Notes: generated by a model from the letters alone, not told the origin. A stretch of 64,000 nucleotides of DNA from Zeimonas sediminis (GCF_023721795.1 NZ_JAMQYE010000001.1:1116001-1180000), one strand, 5' to 3'; shown: positions 1 through 8,698, numbered from the stretch's first letter. Numbers and translations are program-made.

Positions 1-1
1 G

Positions 2-394
2 CTCAACGCCTTCCAGAGCAACCTGGTCTTCTTCTACACGCCGAGCGAGATCGCCGAGGGCAAGGCGCCCGCCGGCCGCCCGTTCCGGGTGGGCGGCCTG
101 GTCGAGGAAGGCAGCCTGAAGCGCGTGGGCGACGGCACCAGCGTGGTGTTCGTGGTCACCGACAGCGCCAAGTCGATCCAGGTCTCGTACACCGGCATCC
201 TTCCCGACCTGTTCAAGGAGGGCAAGGGCGTGGTCGCGCAGGGCTCGATCCAGCCCGACGGCAGCTTCCGCGCGAGCGAGGTGCTGGCCAAGCACGACGA
301 GAACTACATGCCGCCCGAGGCGGCCGAGGCGCTGAAGCGGGCGGGCCATCCGATGGAAGCCACCCCGCAGTACCAGCAGTACCAGAAGCAATGA
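2..394 (+). CDS. ccmE: Cytochrome c maturation heme chaperone CcmE (5' partial)
   Basis: CcmE binds heme covalently in the periplasm and passes it to the CcmF/CcmH ligation machinery. The window shows the last 130 residues, which form the OB-fold beta-barrel region and the flexible C-terminal tail. The family heme site is visible as the motif [12 protein letters not shown], with the covalent heme His encoded at 293-295 and the axial Tyr at 305-307. The N-terminal membrane anchor lies before the window. ccmF starts 46 bases downstream on the same strand, in the usual ccm order, so the assignment is secure. Confidence 0.95.
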   Translation, partial: LNAFQSNLVFFYTPSEIAEGKAPAGRPFRVGGLVEEGSLKRVGDGTSVVFVVTDSAKSIQVSYTGILPDLFKEGKGVVAQGSIQPDGSFRASEVLAKHDENYMPPEAAEALKRAGHPMEATPQYQQYQKQ

Positions 395-440
395 CCGGGG
401 CGCGGCGCGCGAGCGGCCGCTCCGGCGAACGGGAAATGCC

Positions 441-2432
441 ATGACCGCCGAATTCGGACACTTCGCGATCGCGCTGGCGCTGGCCGTGGCGATCGTGCTC
501 GGCACGCTGCCGCTGGCCGGCAGCTGGATGCGCGGGGCCACCGGCGCGCGCCTGATGGCGGTGGGCCAGCCTGCGGCCCACGCGCTGTTCTTCCTCACGC
601 TGCTCGGCTTCGCCTGCCTGACCGCGCTGTTCGTCGAGAACGACTTCACCGTGTCGCTGGTCGCCACCCACTCGAACCTGTCGCTGCCACTGCACTACCG
701 GGTCGCGGCCACCTGGGGCTCGCACGAGGGCTCGATCCTGCTGTGGGTGCTGATGCTGGCCGGCTGGACCTCGGCCGTGGCGGCCTTCTCGGGCTCGCTG
801 CCCGCAGTGCTGCGCGCGCGCATCCTGGGCACGATGGGCCTGGTCGCGATCGGCTTCCTGCTGTTCACGCTGTTCACGTCCAACCCCTTCGAGCGCATCG
901 TGCCGCCGCCGGCCGACGGCCGCGACCTGAACCCGCTGCTGCAGGACCCGGGCATGGTCTTCCACCCGCCGCTGCTGTACATGGGCTACGTGGGGCTGTC
1001 GGTCGCGTTCGCGTTCGCGGTGGCCGGCCTGCTGGGCGGCCGCTTCGACGCCGCCTGGGCCCGCTGGGCCCGGCCCTGGACCACGGTGGCCTGGGCCTTC
1101 CTGACGCTCGGCATCGCGCTCGGCTCCTTCTGGGCCTACTACGAGCTGGGCTGGGGCGGCTGGTGGTTCTGGGACCCGGTCGAGAACGCCTCGTTCATGC
1201 CGTGGCTGGTGGCCACCGCGCTGATCCACTCACTGGCGGTCACCGAGAAGCGGGGTACCTTCCGCAGCTGGACCGTGCTGCTGGCCATCCTCGGCTTCAG
1301 CCTGAGCCTGCTCGGCACCTTCCTGGTCCGCTCGGGCGTGCTCACCTCGGTGCACGCCTTCGCCACCGACCCGACCCGCGGCGTGTTCATCCTGATGTTC
1401 CTCGCGGTGGTCATCGGCGGCTCGCTCACGCTGTTCGCGTGGCGCGCGCAGGCGATCGGCAACGGCCCGTCCTTCGGCGCGGTGTCGCGCGAGTCGATGC
1501 TGCTGGCCAACAACATCGTGCTGGTCGTGGCGATGGCCGCGGTGCTGCTCGGCACGCTGTACCCGCTGGTGCTCGACACTCTGGAAATGGGCAAGATCTC
1601 GGTCGGTCCGCCCTACTTCGACGCGGTCTTCCTGCCTCTGATGGCGCCGGCGCTGTTCCTGATGGCAGTCGGGCCGCTGGCGCGCTGGAAGAACACGCCG
1701 GTGCCCGAACTGGTCCACCGGCTGCGCTGGGCCTTCGTGGTGGCGGTGGTGGTCTCGCTGCTGCTGCCGCTCACCGTCGACGGCTTCAGGCCGATGACCA
1801 GCCTCGGCCTGTGGTTCGCGCTGTGGATCGCCGGCGGCGTCGTGGTGGCGGTGCTCGGGATGCTGCGCGGGCACGACGGCAGGCTGTCGCTGCGCCGCGC
1901 GAAGCTGCACGCGGCCAGCGTCTGGGGCATGCACCTGGCGCACCTGGGCGTGGCGGTGTTCATCGTCGGCGTCACGCTGGTCAACAGCTACACGGTCGAC
2001 CGCGAGCAGCGGGCGCAACCCGGCGACACGATCGCGCTGGGCGACTACACGCTGCGCTTCGTCGGCCTGGAAGAGGTCAAGGGCCCGAACTGGGACGCGG
2101 TGCGCGGCAGCTTCGAGGTGCGCAAGGCAGGCAGCGAGCGGGTGATCGCCGTGCTTCGCCCTGACAAGCGCAGCTATCGCGCCTCGGGCATGGCGATGAC
2201 CGAGGCGGCGATCGACCGCAGCCTGATCCGCGACGTCTACGTGTCGATGGGCGAGCCGGTGGGCGGCGACGCCTGGATCGTGCGCGCGCACGTGAAGCCC
2301 TTCGTCAACTGGATCTGGCTCGGCTGCGTGCTGATGGCCATCGGCGGCGGGTTCGCGGTGGCCGACCGGCGCTATCGCCGCAAGGCGGTTGCCGCGCAGT
2401 CGCGCTCGCCCGCGGCCGGCCAGGCGGCCTGA
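441..2432 (+). CDS. ccmF: Heme lyase CcmF
   Basis: CcmF is the integral membrane protein that ligates heme to apocytochrome c. The product is 663 residues, typical for the family, and strongly hydrophobic with many membrane segments. The tryptophan-rich WWD signature GWGGWWFWDPVEN is visible near residues 235-250. It is followed by the conserved SFMPWLVATALIHS segment. Histidines flanking the WWD loop, in segments such as GMVFHPPLLYMGY and RSGVLTSVHAF, match heme ligands known for the family. The gene sits between ccmE and ccmG in one operon. Confidence 0.97.
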   Translation: MTAEFGHFAIALALAVAIVLGTLPLAGSWMRGATGARLMAVGQPAAHALFFLTLLGFACLTALFVENDFTVSLVATHSNLSLPLHYRVAATWGSHEGSILLWVLMLAGWTSAVAAFSGSLPAVLRARILGTMGLVAIGFLLFTLFTSNPFERIVPPPADGRDLNPLLQDPGMVFHPPLLYMGYVGLSVAFAFAVAGLLGGRFDAAWARWARPWTTVAWAFLTLGIALGSFWAYYELGWGGWWFWDPVENASFMPWLVATALIHSLAVTEKRGTFRSWTVLLAILGFSLSLLGTFLVRSGVLTSVHAFATDPTRGVFILMFLAVVIGGSLTLFAWRAQAIGNGPSFGAVSRESMLLANNIVLVVAMAAVLLGTLYPLVLDTLEMGKISVGPPYFDAVFLPLMAPALFLMAVGPLARWKNTPVPELVHRLRWAFVVAVVVSLLLPLTVDGFRPMTSLGLWFALWIAGGVVVAVLGMLRGHDGRLSLRRAKLHAASVWGMHLAHLGVAVFIVGVTLVNSYTVDREQRAQPGDTIALGDYTLRFVGLEEVKGPNWDAVRGSFEVRKAGSERVIAVLRPDKRSYRASGMAMTEAAIDRSLIRDVYVSMGEPVGGDAWIVRAHVKPFVNWIWLGCVLMAIGGGFAVADRRYRRKAVAAQSRSPAAGQAA

Positions 2433-2445
2433 GCGGGGCGGCGCG

Positions 2446-2982
2446 ATGAAGATCCTCCGCCTGCTGCTGCCGGTCGCGCTGTTCGCGGTCATCTCGCTGT
2501 TCCTGTACAAGGGCCTGGACCGCAACCCGCGCGAGCTGCCGTCGGCGCTGATCGGCAAGCCGGCGCCGGCCTTCACGCTGCCGGTGCTCGGGCAGGAGAG
2601 CCGGCAGTGGTCGCCGAAGGACTACGCCGGCAAGGTCTGGCTGCTCAACGTGTGGGGATCCTGGTGCGCGGCCTGCCAGGTCGAGCACCCGCTGTTCAAC
2701 GAACTCGCCAAGGCGGGCACCGTGCCGATCGTCGGGCTGGCCTGGAAGGACAGGCCCGACGCCTCGCAGGCGTGGCTCAAGCGCTTCGGCGATCCGTACT
2801 CGGTGGTGGTCAGCGACGTCGACGGCCGGGCCGGCATCGACTGGGGCGTGTACGGCGCGCCCGAGACCTTCGTCGTCGACAAGCAGGGCACGATCCGGTT
2901 CAAGCACGTGGGCCCGGTGACCCCCGAGCTGCTGCAGGGCCGGCTGCTGCCGCTCGTGAAGGAACTGCAGGGACAATCGTGA
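2446..2982 (+). CDS. ccmG: Thiol:disulfide interchange protein CcmG/DsbE
   Basis: CcmG is a membrane-anchored periplasmic thioredoxin that reduces the apocytochrome CXXCH cysteines before heme attachment. The product is 178 residues from the ATG at 2446; an upstream in-frame ATG at 2389 lies inside ccmF and is rejected. An N-terminal membrane anchor (about residues 5-22) is followed by a thioredoxin fold with the active-site motif GSWCAACQVEHP near residues 70-82. The family cis-Pro segment appears as GAPETFVVD. The WCAAC dipeptide is a small variation on the more usual WCVTC or WCPTC. The stop overlaps the start region of ccmH. Confidence 0.95.
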   Translation: MKILRLLLPVALFAVISLFLYKGLDRNPRELPSALIGKPAPAFTLPVLGQESRQWSPKDYAGKVWLLNVWGSWCAACQVEHPLFNELAKAGTVPIVGLAWKDRPDASQAWLKRFGDPYSVVVSDVDGRAGIDWGVYGAPETFVVDKQGTIRFKHVGPVTPELLQGRLLPLVKELQGQS

Positions 2983-2984
2983 GC

Positions 2985-3530
2985 ATGACCGCACGCATCG
3001 CGGCCGCGGCGCTGGCCGCCGCCCTCGCTCTGCCGGCGGCCCCGGCCGCGGCCCAGACCGCCAGCGGCCAGCCCTACCTGGCGCCCGGCACCACCGAACG
3101 GCTGCTGACCGAGCCGGCGGACAAGGCCCGCTACGACAAGCTCGCCCACGAGCTGCGCTGCCTGGTCTGCCAGAACCAGACGCTGGCCGAGTCCGACGCC
3201 TCGCTGGCGGCCGACCTTCGCCGGCAGGTCGAGTCGATGATCCTCGAAGGCCGCAGCGACCAGCAGATCAAGGACTTCCTCGTGCAGCGCTACGGCGACT
3301 TCGTGCTGTACCGCCCGCCGGTGCAGTCGAACACCTGGCTGCTCTGGTTCGGGCCTTTCGCGCTGCTCGCGGTGGGCATCGGCGTGTGGGTCGCGATCAA
3401 CCGCCGCCGCAGGCTGGCGGCAACAGCTCCGGCAGCCGGCGCGAGCGCTGCGGCGGCCCCGCCCGAAGCGGCCGGCGCGGCCACCGCGGCCGACATCGAG
3501 CGCGTTCGCAAGCTGCTCGACGGAAACTGA
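2985..3530 (+). CDS. ccmH: Cytochrome c-type biogenesis protein CcmH
   Basis: CcmH takes part in apocytochrome reduction and heme ligation together with CcmF and CcmG. The product is 181 residues with a signal peptide ending near AAAQT. The conserved LRCLVCQNQTLAESDA motif lies near residues 57-72. A membrane segment (about residues 118-138) is followed by an Ala-rich cytoplasmic tail that ends in a conserved-looking IERVRKLLDGN. The ATG at 2985 is used; a GTG six bases earlier would overlap the ccmG stop and is an alternative. This is the short CcmH type without a fused CcmI domain, and no ccmI follows. Confidence 0.93.
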   Translation: MTARIAAAALAAALALPAAPAAAQTASGQPYLAPGTTERLLTEPADKARYDKLAHELRCLVCQNQTLAESDASLAADLRRQVESMILEGRSDQQIKDFLVQRYGDFVLYRPPVQSNTWLLWFGPFALLAVGIGVWVAINRRRRLAATAPAAGASAAAAPPEAAGAATAADIERVRKLLDGN

Positions 3531-3543
3531 GCGGGCGCCGCGT

Positions 3544-3568
3544 CCGGGCCCGGCCTGCCCAGGCCCGG
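3544..3568. terminator. Possible bidirectional terminator hairpin
   Basis: Arms CCGGGCC (3544-3550) and GGCCCGG (3562-3568) can pair around an 11-base loop between the convergent ccmH and MFS genes. No T-tract follows on either strand, so activity as an intrinsic terminator is uncertain. Confidence 0.35.
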
Positions 3569-3573
3569 CACGC

Positions 3574-4824
3574 TCAGGCCTGCGCCACCACCCGACGCAT
3601 CCGCACCCGGTCGTAGCGCCGGATCGCCCCGGCCAGCGCGACGGTGCACGCAGCTGCCGCGCCGGTCGCGATCCAGGTCGACGACCAGCCGCCGCTGTAC
3701 TGGGCGAGCGCGGCGATCACCGGCGGCAGCAGGATCTGGCCGCTGCCAGAGCCCTGCTGCATCAGCCCGACCGTGGTCGACACCGCCGCCGGGCCCGGCG
3801 CGTAGAACGGCGCGGTGGCGAACAGGGTGCCGGGGATCAGCCCGCCGATCGCCGACAGCGCCAGGATCGCCGCATAGCGCAATGCGAAAGGCGCGCCGGC
3901 GCCGAACGCGATCCACGCGCCGAGCGCCATCGACACGCCGGCGAACGCGATCAGCGAGTGCCGCTGGAAGCCGCGCTGCAACAGCAGGCCGGCGGCGAGG
4001 TTGCCGGTCATGTTGATCATGACCGCCAGCGCGGTCAGCAGGCCGCCGAGCGCCGGCGCGACGCCCGCCTCGGCGTACATCATCGGCAGGAAGCTGAAGA
4101 TGCCGACGAACTGGCCCGCGTAGAACAGGAAGCACAGCGCGATCAGCCAGGGGCCCGGAGCGGTGGCGGTGGCCCAGGCGTTGGCGGCCAGCCCGACGGG
4201 AACCTGCCTGGCCGGCACCGCCGGCCCGTCGGCTCCGCTGCCCTGCCCCGCCCGCGCGCTCTCGCTCGGGCGGGGCAGCGCGAACGCGATCATCCCGGCC
4301 CACACGACGCCCGCCACGGCCACGCCCCACCAGGCGGCCCGCCAGCTGGCGACGTGCATCAGCCAGGGCGTGGCGATCAAGCCGAGGCTCATCCCGGCCG
4401 GCATGTAGGCGGCCCAGGCGCCCAGCCAGCCGCGCAGCGACGAGGCCGGCACGCATTTGCGCAACAGCGCGGGCCCGGGCAGCACCGCCAGCAGGAAGCC
4501 GACGCTCTCGACGGCCCGGCTGACGAACAGCACGGCCGACGAGGTCGCCAGCGCGCCCGCCGCGCTGGCCACGCCCATCAGCAGCAGGCCCGCCACCATG
4601 ACCCGGCGCGGGCCGAAGCCATCGGCGATCGCCCCGCCGGCGATGCCGAACAGCGCCGCGCCGAACATGAACAGCGACACCATCCAGCTGATCTGCACCA
4701 GCGACAGGCCGAAGTCGGCCTGCAGCGCGAGCAGCGCGGGCGGCAGCTTGCCGAAGTTCAGCGCGCCGACGACGCCGGTGCCGACGACGATCGCCGCCGC
4801 CGCGCCGCCGCGCGCCGCCTTCAA
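3574..4824 (-). CDS. Major facilitator superfamily transporter
   Basis: This encodes a 12-helix secondary transporter of about 416 residues in the inner membrane. Hydrophobic segments run throughout, and the loop 2-3 region reads GGAIADGFGPRRVMV, the usual MFS cytoplasmic loop motif. No ATG is placed well. The reading frame continues from a TTG at 4824 that overlaps the TGA of the upstream copper chaperone gene, which suggests translational coupling; the exact start is inferred. The substrate cannot be read from sequence. Coupling to a PCu(A)C-type chaperone hints at a metal-related role, but this is context only. Confidence 0.8.
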   Translation of the reverse strand: MKAARGGAAAAIVVGTGVVGALNFGKLPPALLALQADFGLSLVQISWMVSLFMFGAALFGIAGGAIADGFGPRRVMVAGLLLMGVASAAGALATSSAVLFVSRAVESVGFLLAVLPGPALLRKCVPASSLRGWLGAWAAYMPAGMSLGLIATPWLMHVASWRAAWWGVAVAGVVWAGMIAFALPRPSESARAGQGSGADGPAVPARQVPVGLAANAWATATAPGPWLIALCFLFYAGQFVGIFSFLPMMYAEAGVAPALGGLLTALAVMINMTGNLAAGLLLQRGFQRHSLIAFAGVSMALGAWIAFGAGAPFALRYAAILALSAIGGLIPGTLFATAPFYAPGPAAVSTTVGLMQQGSGSGQILLPPVIAALAQYSGGWSSTWIATGAAAACTVALAGAIRRYDRVRMRRVVAQA

Positions 4825-5459
4825 CGCTGCGAGCCTGGCATGGTCGCGCCGTGCGGCATGCCGCCTTGGTGCATGCCGCCGCCGGCCGGGCCGCCCATCG
4901 CGCCCATGGCCTCGACCTTGAAGCCGACCTCGACCTCGCCCGCCTTCTCGAAGCGCAGCCTGACCGGGAAGGTGTCGCCGGCCTTCAGCGGGGCCTTCAG
5001 GTTGATGAACATGATGTGCAGGCCGCCGGGGCGCAGCTCGACGCGCTGGCCGGCAGGCAGGTCGATGGCCTGCACCTCGCGCATCCGCATCACGTTGTTC
5101 TCCATCGACATCGTGTGCAGCTCGACCGATTCCGACACCGGCGACGAGGCGCCGACCAGGCGGTCGGCGCCGCCGGCGTTCTCGAGCAGCATGAAGCCGC
5201 CGCCGACCGCAGCGCCCGGCGCGGTAGCCCGCGCCCACGGGTTGCCGATCGACAGGCTGCCGACCTTCGCGGCGGGGCCGGCCGACTGGCGCGCCTGCAT
5301 CTGCTGGGCCTGCTGCATCTGCTGCATCTGCTGCTGCTGCATCTGCTGCTGCATTGGCGTCTGGGCGGCCGCCATGGGCGCCGCGGCGGCTGCGGCGACC
5401 AGCACCGCGGCGAGGCCGGCAGCGGGTACGGAGGGCAAGTATTGGGAGAGGAGTTTCAT
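4821..5459 (-). CDS. Periplasmic PCu(A)C-type copper chaperone with Gln/Met-rich insert and His/Met tail
   Basis: PCu(A)C proteins deliver Cu(I) to the CuA or CuB sites of cytochrome oxidase. The product is 212 residues from the ATG at 5459, with a signal peptide ending near MAAAQ. The cupredoxin-like core carries the family copper ligands: the segment ELHTMSMENNVMRMREV and later GLHIMFINL, giving the H-Mx10M-x21-HxM pattern. Two features are unusual. A Gln/Met run follows the signal peptide (about residues 33-58), and the C-terminus ends in a flexible GGGMHQGGMPHGATMPG tail. Both are rich in potential Cu(I) ligands. An upstream in-frame ATG at 5510 would spoil the signal peptide. Confidence 0.9.
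   Translation of the reverse strand: MKLLSQYLPSVPAAGLAAVLVAAAAAAPMAAAQTPMQQQMQQQQMQQMQQAQQMQARQSAGPAAKVGSLSIGNPWARATAPGAAVGGGFMLLENAGGADRLVGASSPVSESVELHTMSMENNVMRMREVQAIDLPAGQRVELRPGGLHIMFINLKAPLKAGDTFPVRLRFEKAGEVEVGFKVEAMGAMGGPAGGGMHQGGMPHGATMPGSQR
5295..5354 (-). repeat. Imperfect CTG/CAT trinucleotide tract coding for Gln/Met repeats
   Basis: On the plus strand this 60-base stretch is built almost only of ctg and cat triplets. On the coding strand these read CAG and ATG, giving the Gln/Met-rich segment of the copper chaperone. Triplet tracts of this kind can change length by slippage without breaking the frame. Confidence 0.8.
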
Positions 5460-5598
5460 GTCGATGCCTTCGCTGAGGAGAACGCGCGGAGAATGATGGT
5501 TCCGGAACACGCTGGAACGGCCGTGAACCGCGTTCCGGCATTCTAGACACCCGTCAAGCCCTCCTTTCGACCTCGGTCAAGGCCGCCGCCGCCAGCAC

Positions 5599-6411
5599 AT
5601 GGAATTCGCACCGATCCAGTCCCTCGTCTACGCGGCGATCGGCGCGCTGATCGGCTTCTTCTCCGGCCTGCTCGGCATCGGCGGCGGCGCCGTGCAGACG
5701 CCGCTCACCGTGCTGGCCTTCGAGGCGCACGGCCTGCCGCGCGAGCACATCGCGCACGTGGCGGTGGCCACGGGCGTCGCATCGATCGCGTTCACCGCGG
5801 CGGCCAGCACGCTGGCCCACCACCGGCACGGCGCGGTCGACTGGCCGCTTCTGGCGCGGCTGACGCCCGGGCTGGTGGTGGGCGGCTTCGCAGGCGGCTT
5901 CCTGGCCCAGCTGCTGCCCACCGCCACGCTGGCCATGGTGCTGGCCGCCTTCATCGGCTACGCATCGCTCGCGATGGCCTTCGACCTGCGTCCGGCCCCG
6001 CACCGCGGCCTGCCCGGCCCGATCGGGCTGGCCGCGCTGGGCGGCGCGGTCGGGGCGATGTCCACGCTGGTCGGCGCCGGCGGCGCGGTGCTTCTGGTGC
6101 CGGCGCTGACCTGGTTCAACGTGCCGTTCCGGCGGGCGATCGGCACCGGCGCCGCGATCGGCCTGCCGATCGCGGTCACCGGCACCACGGCCCACGTGCT
6201 CGCCGGCCTCGGGCAGCCCGGCCTGCCGCCCGGCTCGATCGGCTACGTGTGGCTGCCGGCGCTGGCGCCCTTCGTGGCGGCCAGCATGCTGCTTGCGCCG
6301 GTCGGCGCGCGGCTGTCGCACCGGGTGCCGGCGCGTGCGCTGCGCCGGCTGTTCGCGGCCACGATGTTCGGGCTGGCGCTGCGGATGGCCTGGTCGCTGG
6401 CGGGGGGCTGA
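5599..6411 (+). CDS. TSUP (TauE/SafE) family permease
   Basis: TSUP proteins are inner membrane exporters or transporters of sulfur-containing or small organic anions. The product is 270 residues with about eight hydrophobic segments. The two-fold repeat typical of the family is visible as GLLGIGGGAVQTPLTVL near residues 24-40 and STLVGAGGAVLLVPALTWF near residues 155-173. It is transcribed divergently from the copper chaperone gene, with 139 bases between the start codons. The substrate is unknown. Confidence 0.88.
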   Translation: MEFAPIQSLVYAAIGALIGFFSGLLGIGGGAVQTPLTVLAFEAHGLPREHIAHVAVATGVASIAFTAAASTLAHHRHGAVDWPLLARLTPGLVVGGFAGGFLAQLLPTATLAMVLAAFIGYASLAMAFDLRPAPHRGLPGPIGLAALGGAVGAMSTLVGAGGAVLLVPALTWFNVPFRRAIGTGAAIGLPIAVTGTTAHVLAGLGQPGLPPGSIGYVWLPALAPFVAASMLLAPVGARLSHRVPARALRRLFAATMFGLALRMAWSLAGG

Positions 6412-6498
6412 GGCTCGAGCAGCGCAAGAGCTTCACCTCGGCACCCTCCGGCTACCTGATCATCAGCGCAGGCCATGCGGACCTGATCGGCGCGACTC

Positions 6499-6519
6499 GG
6501 ATATATAATTTGTATATCC
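6499..6519. promoter_or_regulatory. Palindromic operator/promoter of the vapBC module
   Basis: A 21-base near-perfect palindrome with outer arms GGATATA and TATATCC sits 18 bases before the vapB start codon. It is AT-rich in a GC-rich genome and contains a TATAAT-like hexamer (6504-6509). This is the expected place for VapB/VapBC autorepression. Confidence 0.65.
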
Positions 6520-6537
6520 AATTTCCGGAGCGCCATC

Positions 6538-6774
6538 GTGAAGTCCGCGCACACCACCGTGTTCCGCTCGAACAAGACGCAAGCCGTGCGCCTGCCGAAG
6601 GCGGTCGAACTGCCCGCCGAGGTCACCCGGGTCGACATCGTCGCGGTCGGCAACACGCGAATCATCACGCCCGCCGGCGAGTCCTGGGACGTCTGGTTCG
6701 ACGGCCCCGGCGCCTCCGAGGACTTCATGCTGGAGCGCGAGCAGCCCGGTGACCAGGAGCGGGAGAGCCTCTGA
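6538..6774 (+). CDS. vapB: Antitoxin VapB (AbrB/SpoVT-like)
   Basis: VapB neutralises the VapC nuclease and represses the operon. The product is 78 residues from a GTG at 6538, preceded by a CCGGAG ribosome-binding site. The N-terminal swapped-hairpin AbrB segment is recognisable in VFRSNKTQAVRLPKAVELP, and the acidic C-terminal part, ending in LEREQPGDQERES, would wrap the toxin. vapC starts two bases after the stop. The palindrome at 6499-6519 is the likely operator. Confidence 0.88.
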   Translation: MKSAHTTVFRSNKTQAVRLPKAVELPAEVTRVDIVAVGNTRIITPAGESWDVWFDGPGASEDFMLEREQPGDQERESL

Positions 6775-6776
6775 GC

Positions 6777-7172
6777 ATGCTCAAGTACATGCTCGACACG
6801 AACACGGTGATCTACACGATCCGAAACCGCCCGGCAGCGGTGCGCGAGCGCTTCAAGCAGCACGACGGCCAGATGTGCATCTCCAGCGTCACGCTGGGCG
6901 AGCTGGTCTTCGGGGCCGAGAAGTCGGCCCAGCCCGAGCGCAACCTGAAGGACATCGAGGGGCTGATCGCCCGCCTCGAAGTGGCCGCCTTCGACGAGAA
7001 GGCAGCCCTGCACTTCGGCCAGATCAGGGCGGAACTGGCGCGCGCCGGCAAGCCGATCGGCCCCTACGACTCGATGATCGCCGGCCACGCCCGCGCGCAG
7101 GGGCTGATCCTGGTGGCCAACGACATCGAGTTCCGCCGCGTTCCAGGACTGCGGCTCGAGAACTGGGTCTGA
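6777..7172 (+). CDS. vapC: PIN-domain ribonuclease toxin VapC
   Basis: VapC toxins are Mg-dependent PIN endoribonucleases that usually cut tRNA or rRNA. The product is 131 residues, the usual length. Conserved acidic residues are visible in MLDTNTVIY (Asp7), LGELVFGAEKS (Glu near residue 42) and PYDSMIAGHA (Asp near residue 99). The C-terminal VANDIEF segment matches the VapC family pattern, so the toxin looks intact. It is tightly coupled to vapB. Confidence 0.92.
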   Translation: MLKYMLDTNTVIYTIRNRPAAVRERFKQHDGQMCISSVTLGELVFGAEKSAQPERNLKDIEGLIARLEVAAFDEKAALHFGQIRAELARAGKPIGPYDSMIAGHARAQGLILVANDIEFRRVPGLRLENWV

Positions 7173-7181
7173 GCGCAGGCG

Positions 7182-7730
7182 TCAGACCCGCCGGATCCCG
7201 GAGAAGCGCGGCCGCCAGTAGCGCGCGTGCACGCCGTCGAGCCGCACCACCCCGCCGGAAGACGGCGCGTGCACGAAGCGGCCGCTGCCCACGTAGATTC
7301 CCGCGTGCGTGAACGGCCCCGCAGTGTCGAACAGCACGATGTCGCCGGTGCGGATCGTGCGATAGCGCACCGGCTGGCCGGCGCGCGCGATCTGCGCCAC
7401 GGTGCGCGGCATCGGGTGGCTGGCCGCCTCGCGGAACACGTAGACGATCAGCCCGCTGCAGTCGAAGCCGCCCTCGGGCGTGTTGCCGCCGTAGCGGTAA
7501 GGGGTGTCGACCAGGCTGAGCGCCAGGAAGGCGGCTTCGCGGGCGAGCGCGTCGGGCAGGTCGCCCGCCACGTCGGCGGCGGGACCGTCGAAGAATCCGC
7601 GGCCATCGGCGCCCGGGCCGCCCGGCGAGCGGGAGGCGCAGGCGGACAGCAGCGACGCGCCGAGCGCGCCGATCAGGGCGAGACTGGCGCGGCGCGATCG
7701 CCGGGCCGATTCGAACTCAGGGTCGTTCAT
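7182..7730 (-). CDS. NlpC/P60 family lipoprotein, putative peptidoglycan endopeptidase
   Basis: NlpC/P60 enzymes cut peptide stems of peptidoglycan. The product is 182 residues. The N-terminus carries a basic stretch, a hydrophobic core and the lipobox LLSACAS, so it should be an outer-membrane lipoprotein. The catalytic triad is visible: Cys in GFDCSGLIVYVF, His in FTHAGIYVG and His in FVHAPSSGG. The gene stands alone and converges with vapC. Confidence 0.92.
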   Translation of the reverse strand: MNDPEFESARRSRRASLALIGALGASLLSACASRSPGGPGADGRGFFDGPAADVAGDLPDALAREAAFLALSLVDTPYRYGGNTPEGGFDCSGLIVYVFREAASHPMPRTVAQIARAGQPVRYRTIRTGDIVLFDTAGPFTHAGIYVGSGRFVHAPSSGGVVRLDGVHARYWRPRFSGIRRV

Positions 7731-7864
7731 GCCTGGGCGTCCTCCCGGGCTCCATGCGCAGCACCCCGGAGTCTAAGCAAAGCTGCCGGCTCGAATCCAG
7801 CCCCCGGCGATCGGGCGCTGGGCAATCCCTCGCTTCGGCAAGCCCGCCCCTGCCGATCGCGCCC

Positions 7865-8518
7865 TCAGCGCACCAGCAGCTCGGCCTGCGTGGTGCCGCC
7901 CACGGTAATGTGGTTCGTCATCGCCGCGCGGGCCGCCTCCTCGTCGCCCCGCAGGATCGCATCGACGATCAGCGCGTGATCGGCGTTCGAGGCGCGCATC
8001 CGCTCGGGCCGGGCCAGCGCCAGCGGCCGGTGGAAGGCCAGCCGCCCCCTCAGGTGCACGATCTGCCGATGCAGGTAGTCGTTGGCCGCGGCGCGGTAGA
8101 TCACGTCGTGCAGCCGCAGATTCGCTTCCGCATAGGCCGCGGAATCGCCCGAGCCGGCAGCCGCTTCCCCGCTGGCGTGCGCGGCCTGCAGCGCCTCGCG
8201 CTGCTCGTCGCCGATGCGCCGGGCCGCAAGCTGCGCGGCCTGCGCCTCCAGCACCACGAGAACCTCGACCATGCCCATCACCTCGCGCGGATCGAGCATC
8301 ACGACCACCGCGCCGCGGCGCGGCTGGAAGTCGATCAGCCCTGCGGTGGCGAGCTGCAGCAAGGCCTCGCGCGCCGGCGTGCGCGACACGCCGAAGCGCT
8401 CGGCGACCGCCTTCACGTCGAGCCGGGTGCCGGGCGGCAGCTTTCCGCTCGCGATGTCGTGCTCGAGCTGGCGGCAGACTTCGGCGCCGATCCCGGTCAT
8501 GGCAGCAGGAGTGATCAC
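7865..8518 (-). CDS. GntR-family (FadR/FCD) transcriptional regulator
   Basis: This 217-residue protein has a winged-helix domain (about residues 8-75, with FGVSRTPAREALLQL) and an FCD effector domain (about 85-205). The FCD histidines that bind metal in the family are present in RLHDVIYRAA, NADHALIVDAI and AAMTNHITV. It is divergent from the TRAP transporter operon across a 180-base AT-rich gap that contains a palindrome. It is therefore the likely local regulator of that operon, responding to its organic acid substrate or an intermediate. Confidence 0.9.
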   Translation of the reverse strand: MITPAAMTGIGAEVCRQLEHDIASGKLPPGTRLDVKAVAERFGVSRTPAREALLQLATAGLIDFQPRRGAVVVMLDPREVMGMVEVLVVLEAQAAQLAARRIGDEQREALQAAHASGEAAAGSGDSAAYAEANLRLHDVIYRAAANDYLHRQIVHLRGRLAFHRPLALARPERMRASNADHALIVDAILRGDEEAARAAMTNHITVGGTTQAELLVR

Positions 8519-8554
8519 GTCTGAGGCGCCGCGAGATGACAGGCTGGGGGAATG

Positions 8555-8588
8555 GGGTGTATAAATATATGGTGAATTTATAGCACCC
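8555..8588. promoter_or_regulatory. Inverted repeat between the gntR and TRAP genes
   Basis: TATAAAT (8560-8566) and ATTTATA (8576-8582) form perfect arms around a 9-base spacer. The flanks GGGTG and GCACCC extend the symmetry with one extra base. It lies 37 bases upstream of the gntR start and 111 bases before the TRAP receptor gene, in an AT-rich island. It is a good candidate operator and promoter region. Confidence 0.55.
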
Positions 8589-8698
8589 GGCGCGACATCC
8601 GCAACAAGGATGAGCGCCGGTCGGCCGTGCCCGCCCTGCCGCGCATGCGCGCGGCAGTCGAGGTCCGGCAGTCAATCCACGTGTTTGGGGGAGAACCA

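Noticed and set aside
5295-5354. CRISPR-like or satellite repeat
   Set aside because: The triplet tract is inside a coding frame and has no spacers; it encodes the Gln/Met segment.
3574-5550. One long open frame spanning the MFS transporter and the copper chaperone region
   Set aside because: The upstream part is an out-of-frame reading of the chaperone gene. The chaperone has its own signal peptide and stop, and the transporter fold begins only near 4824.
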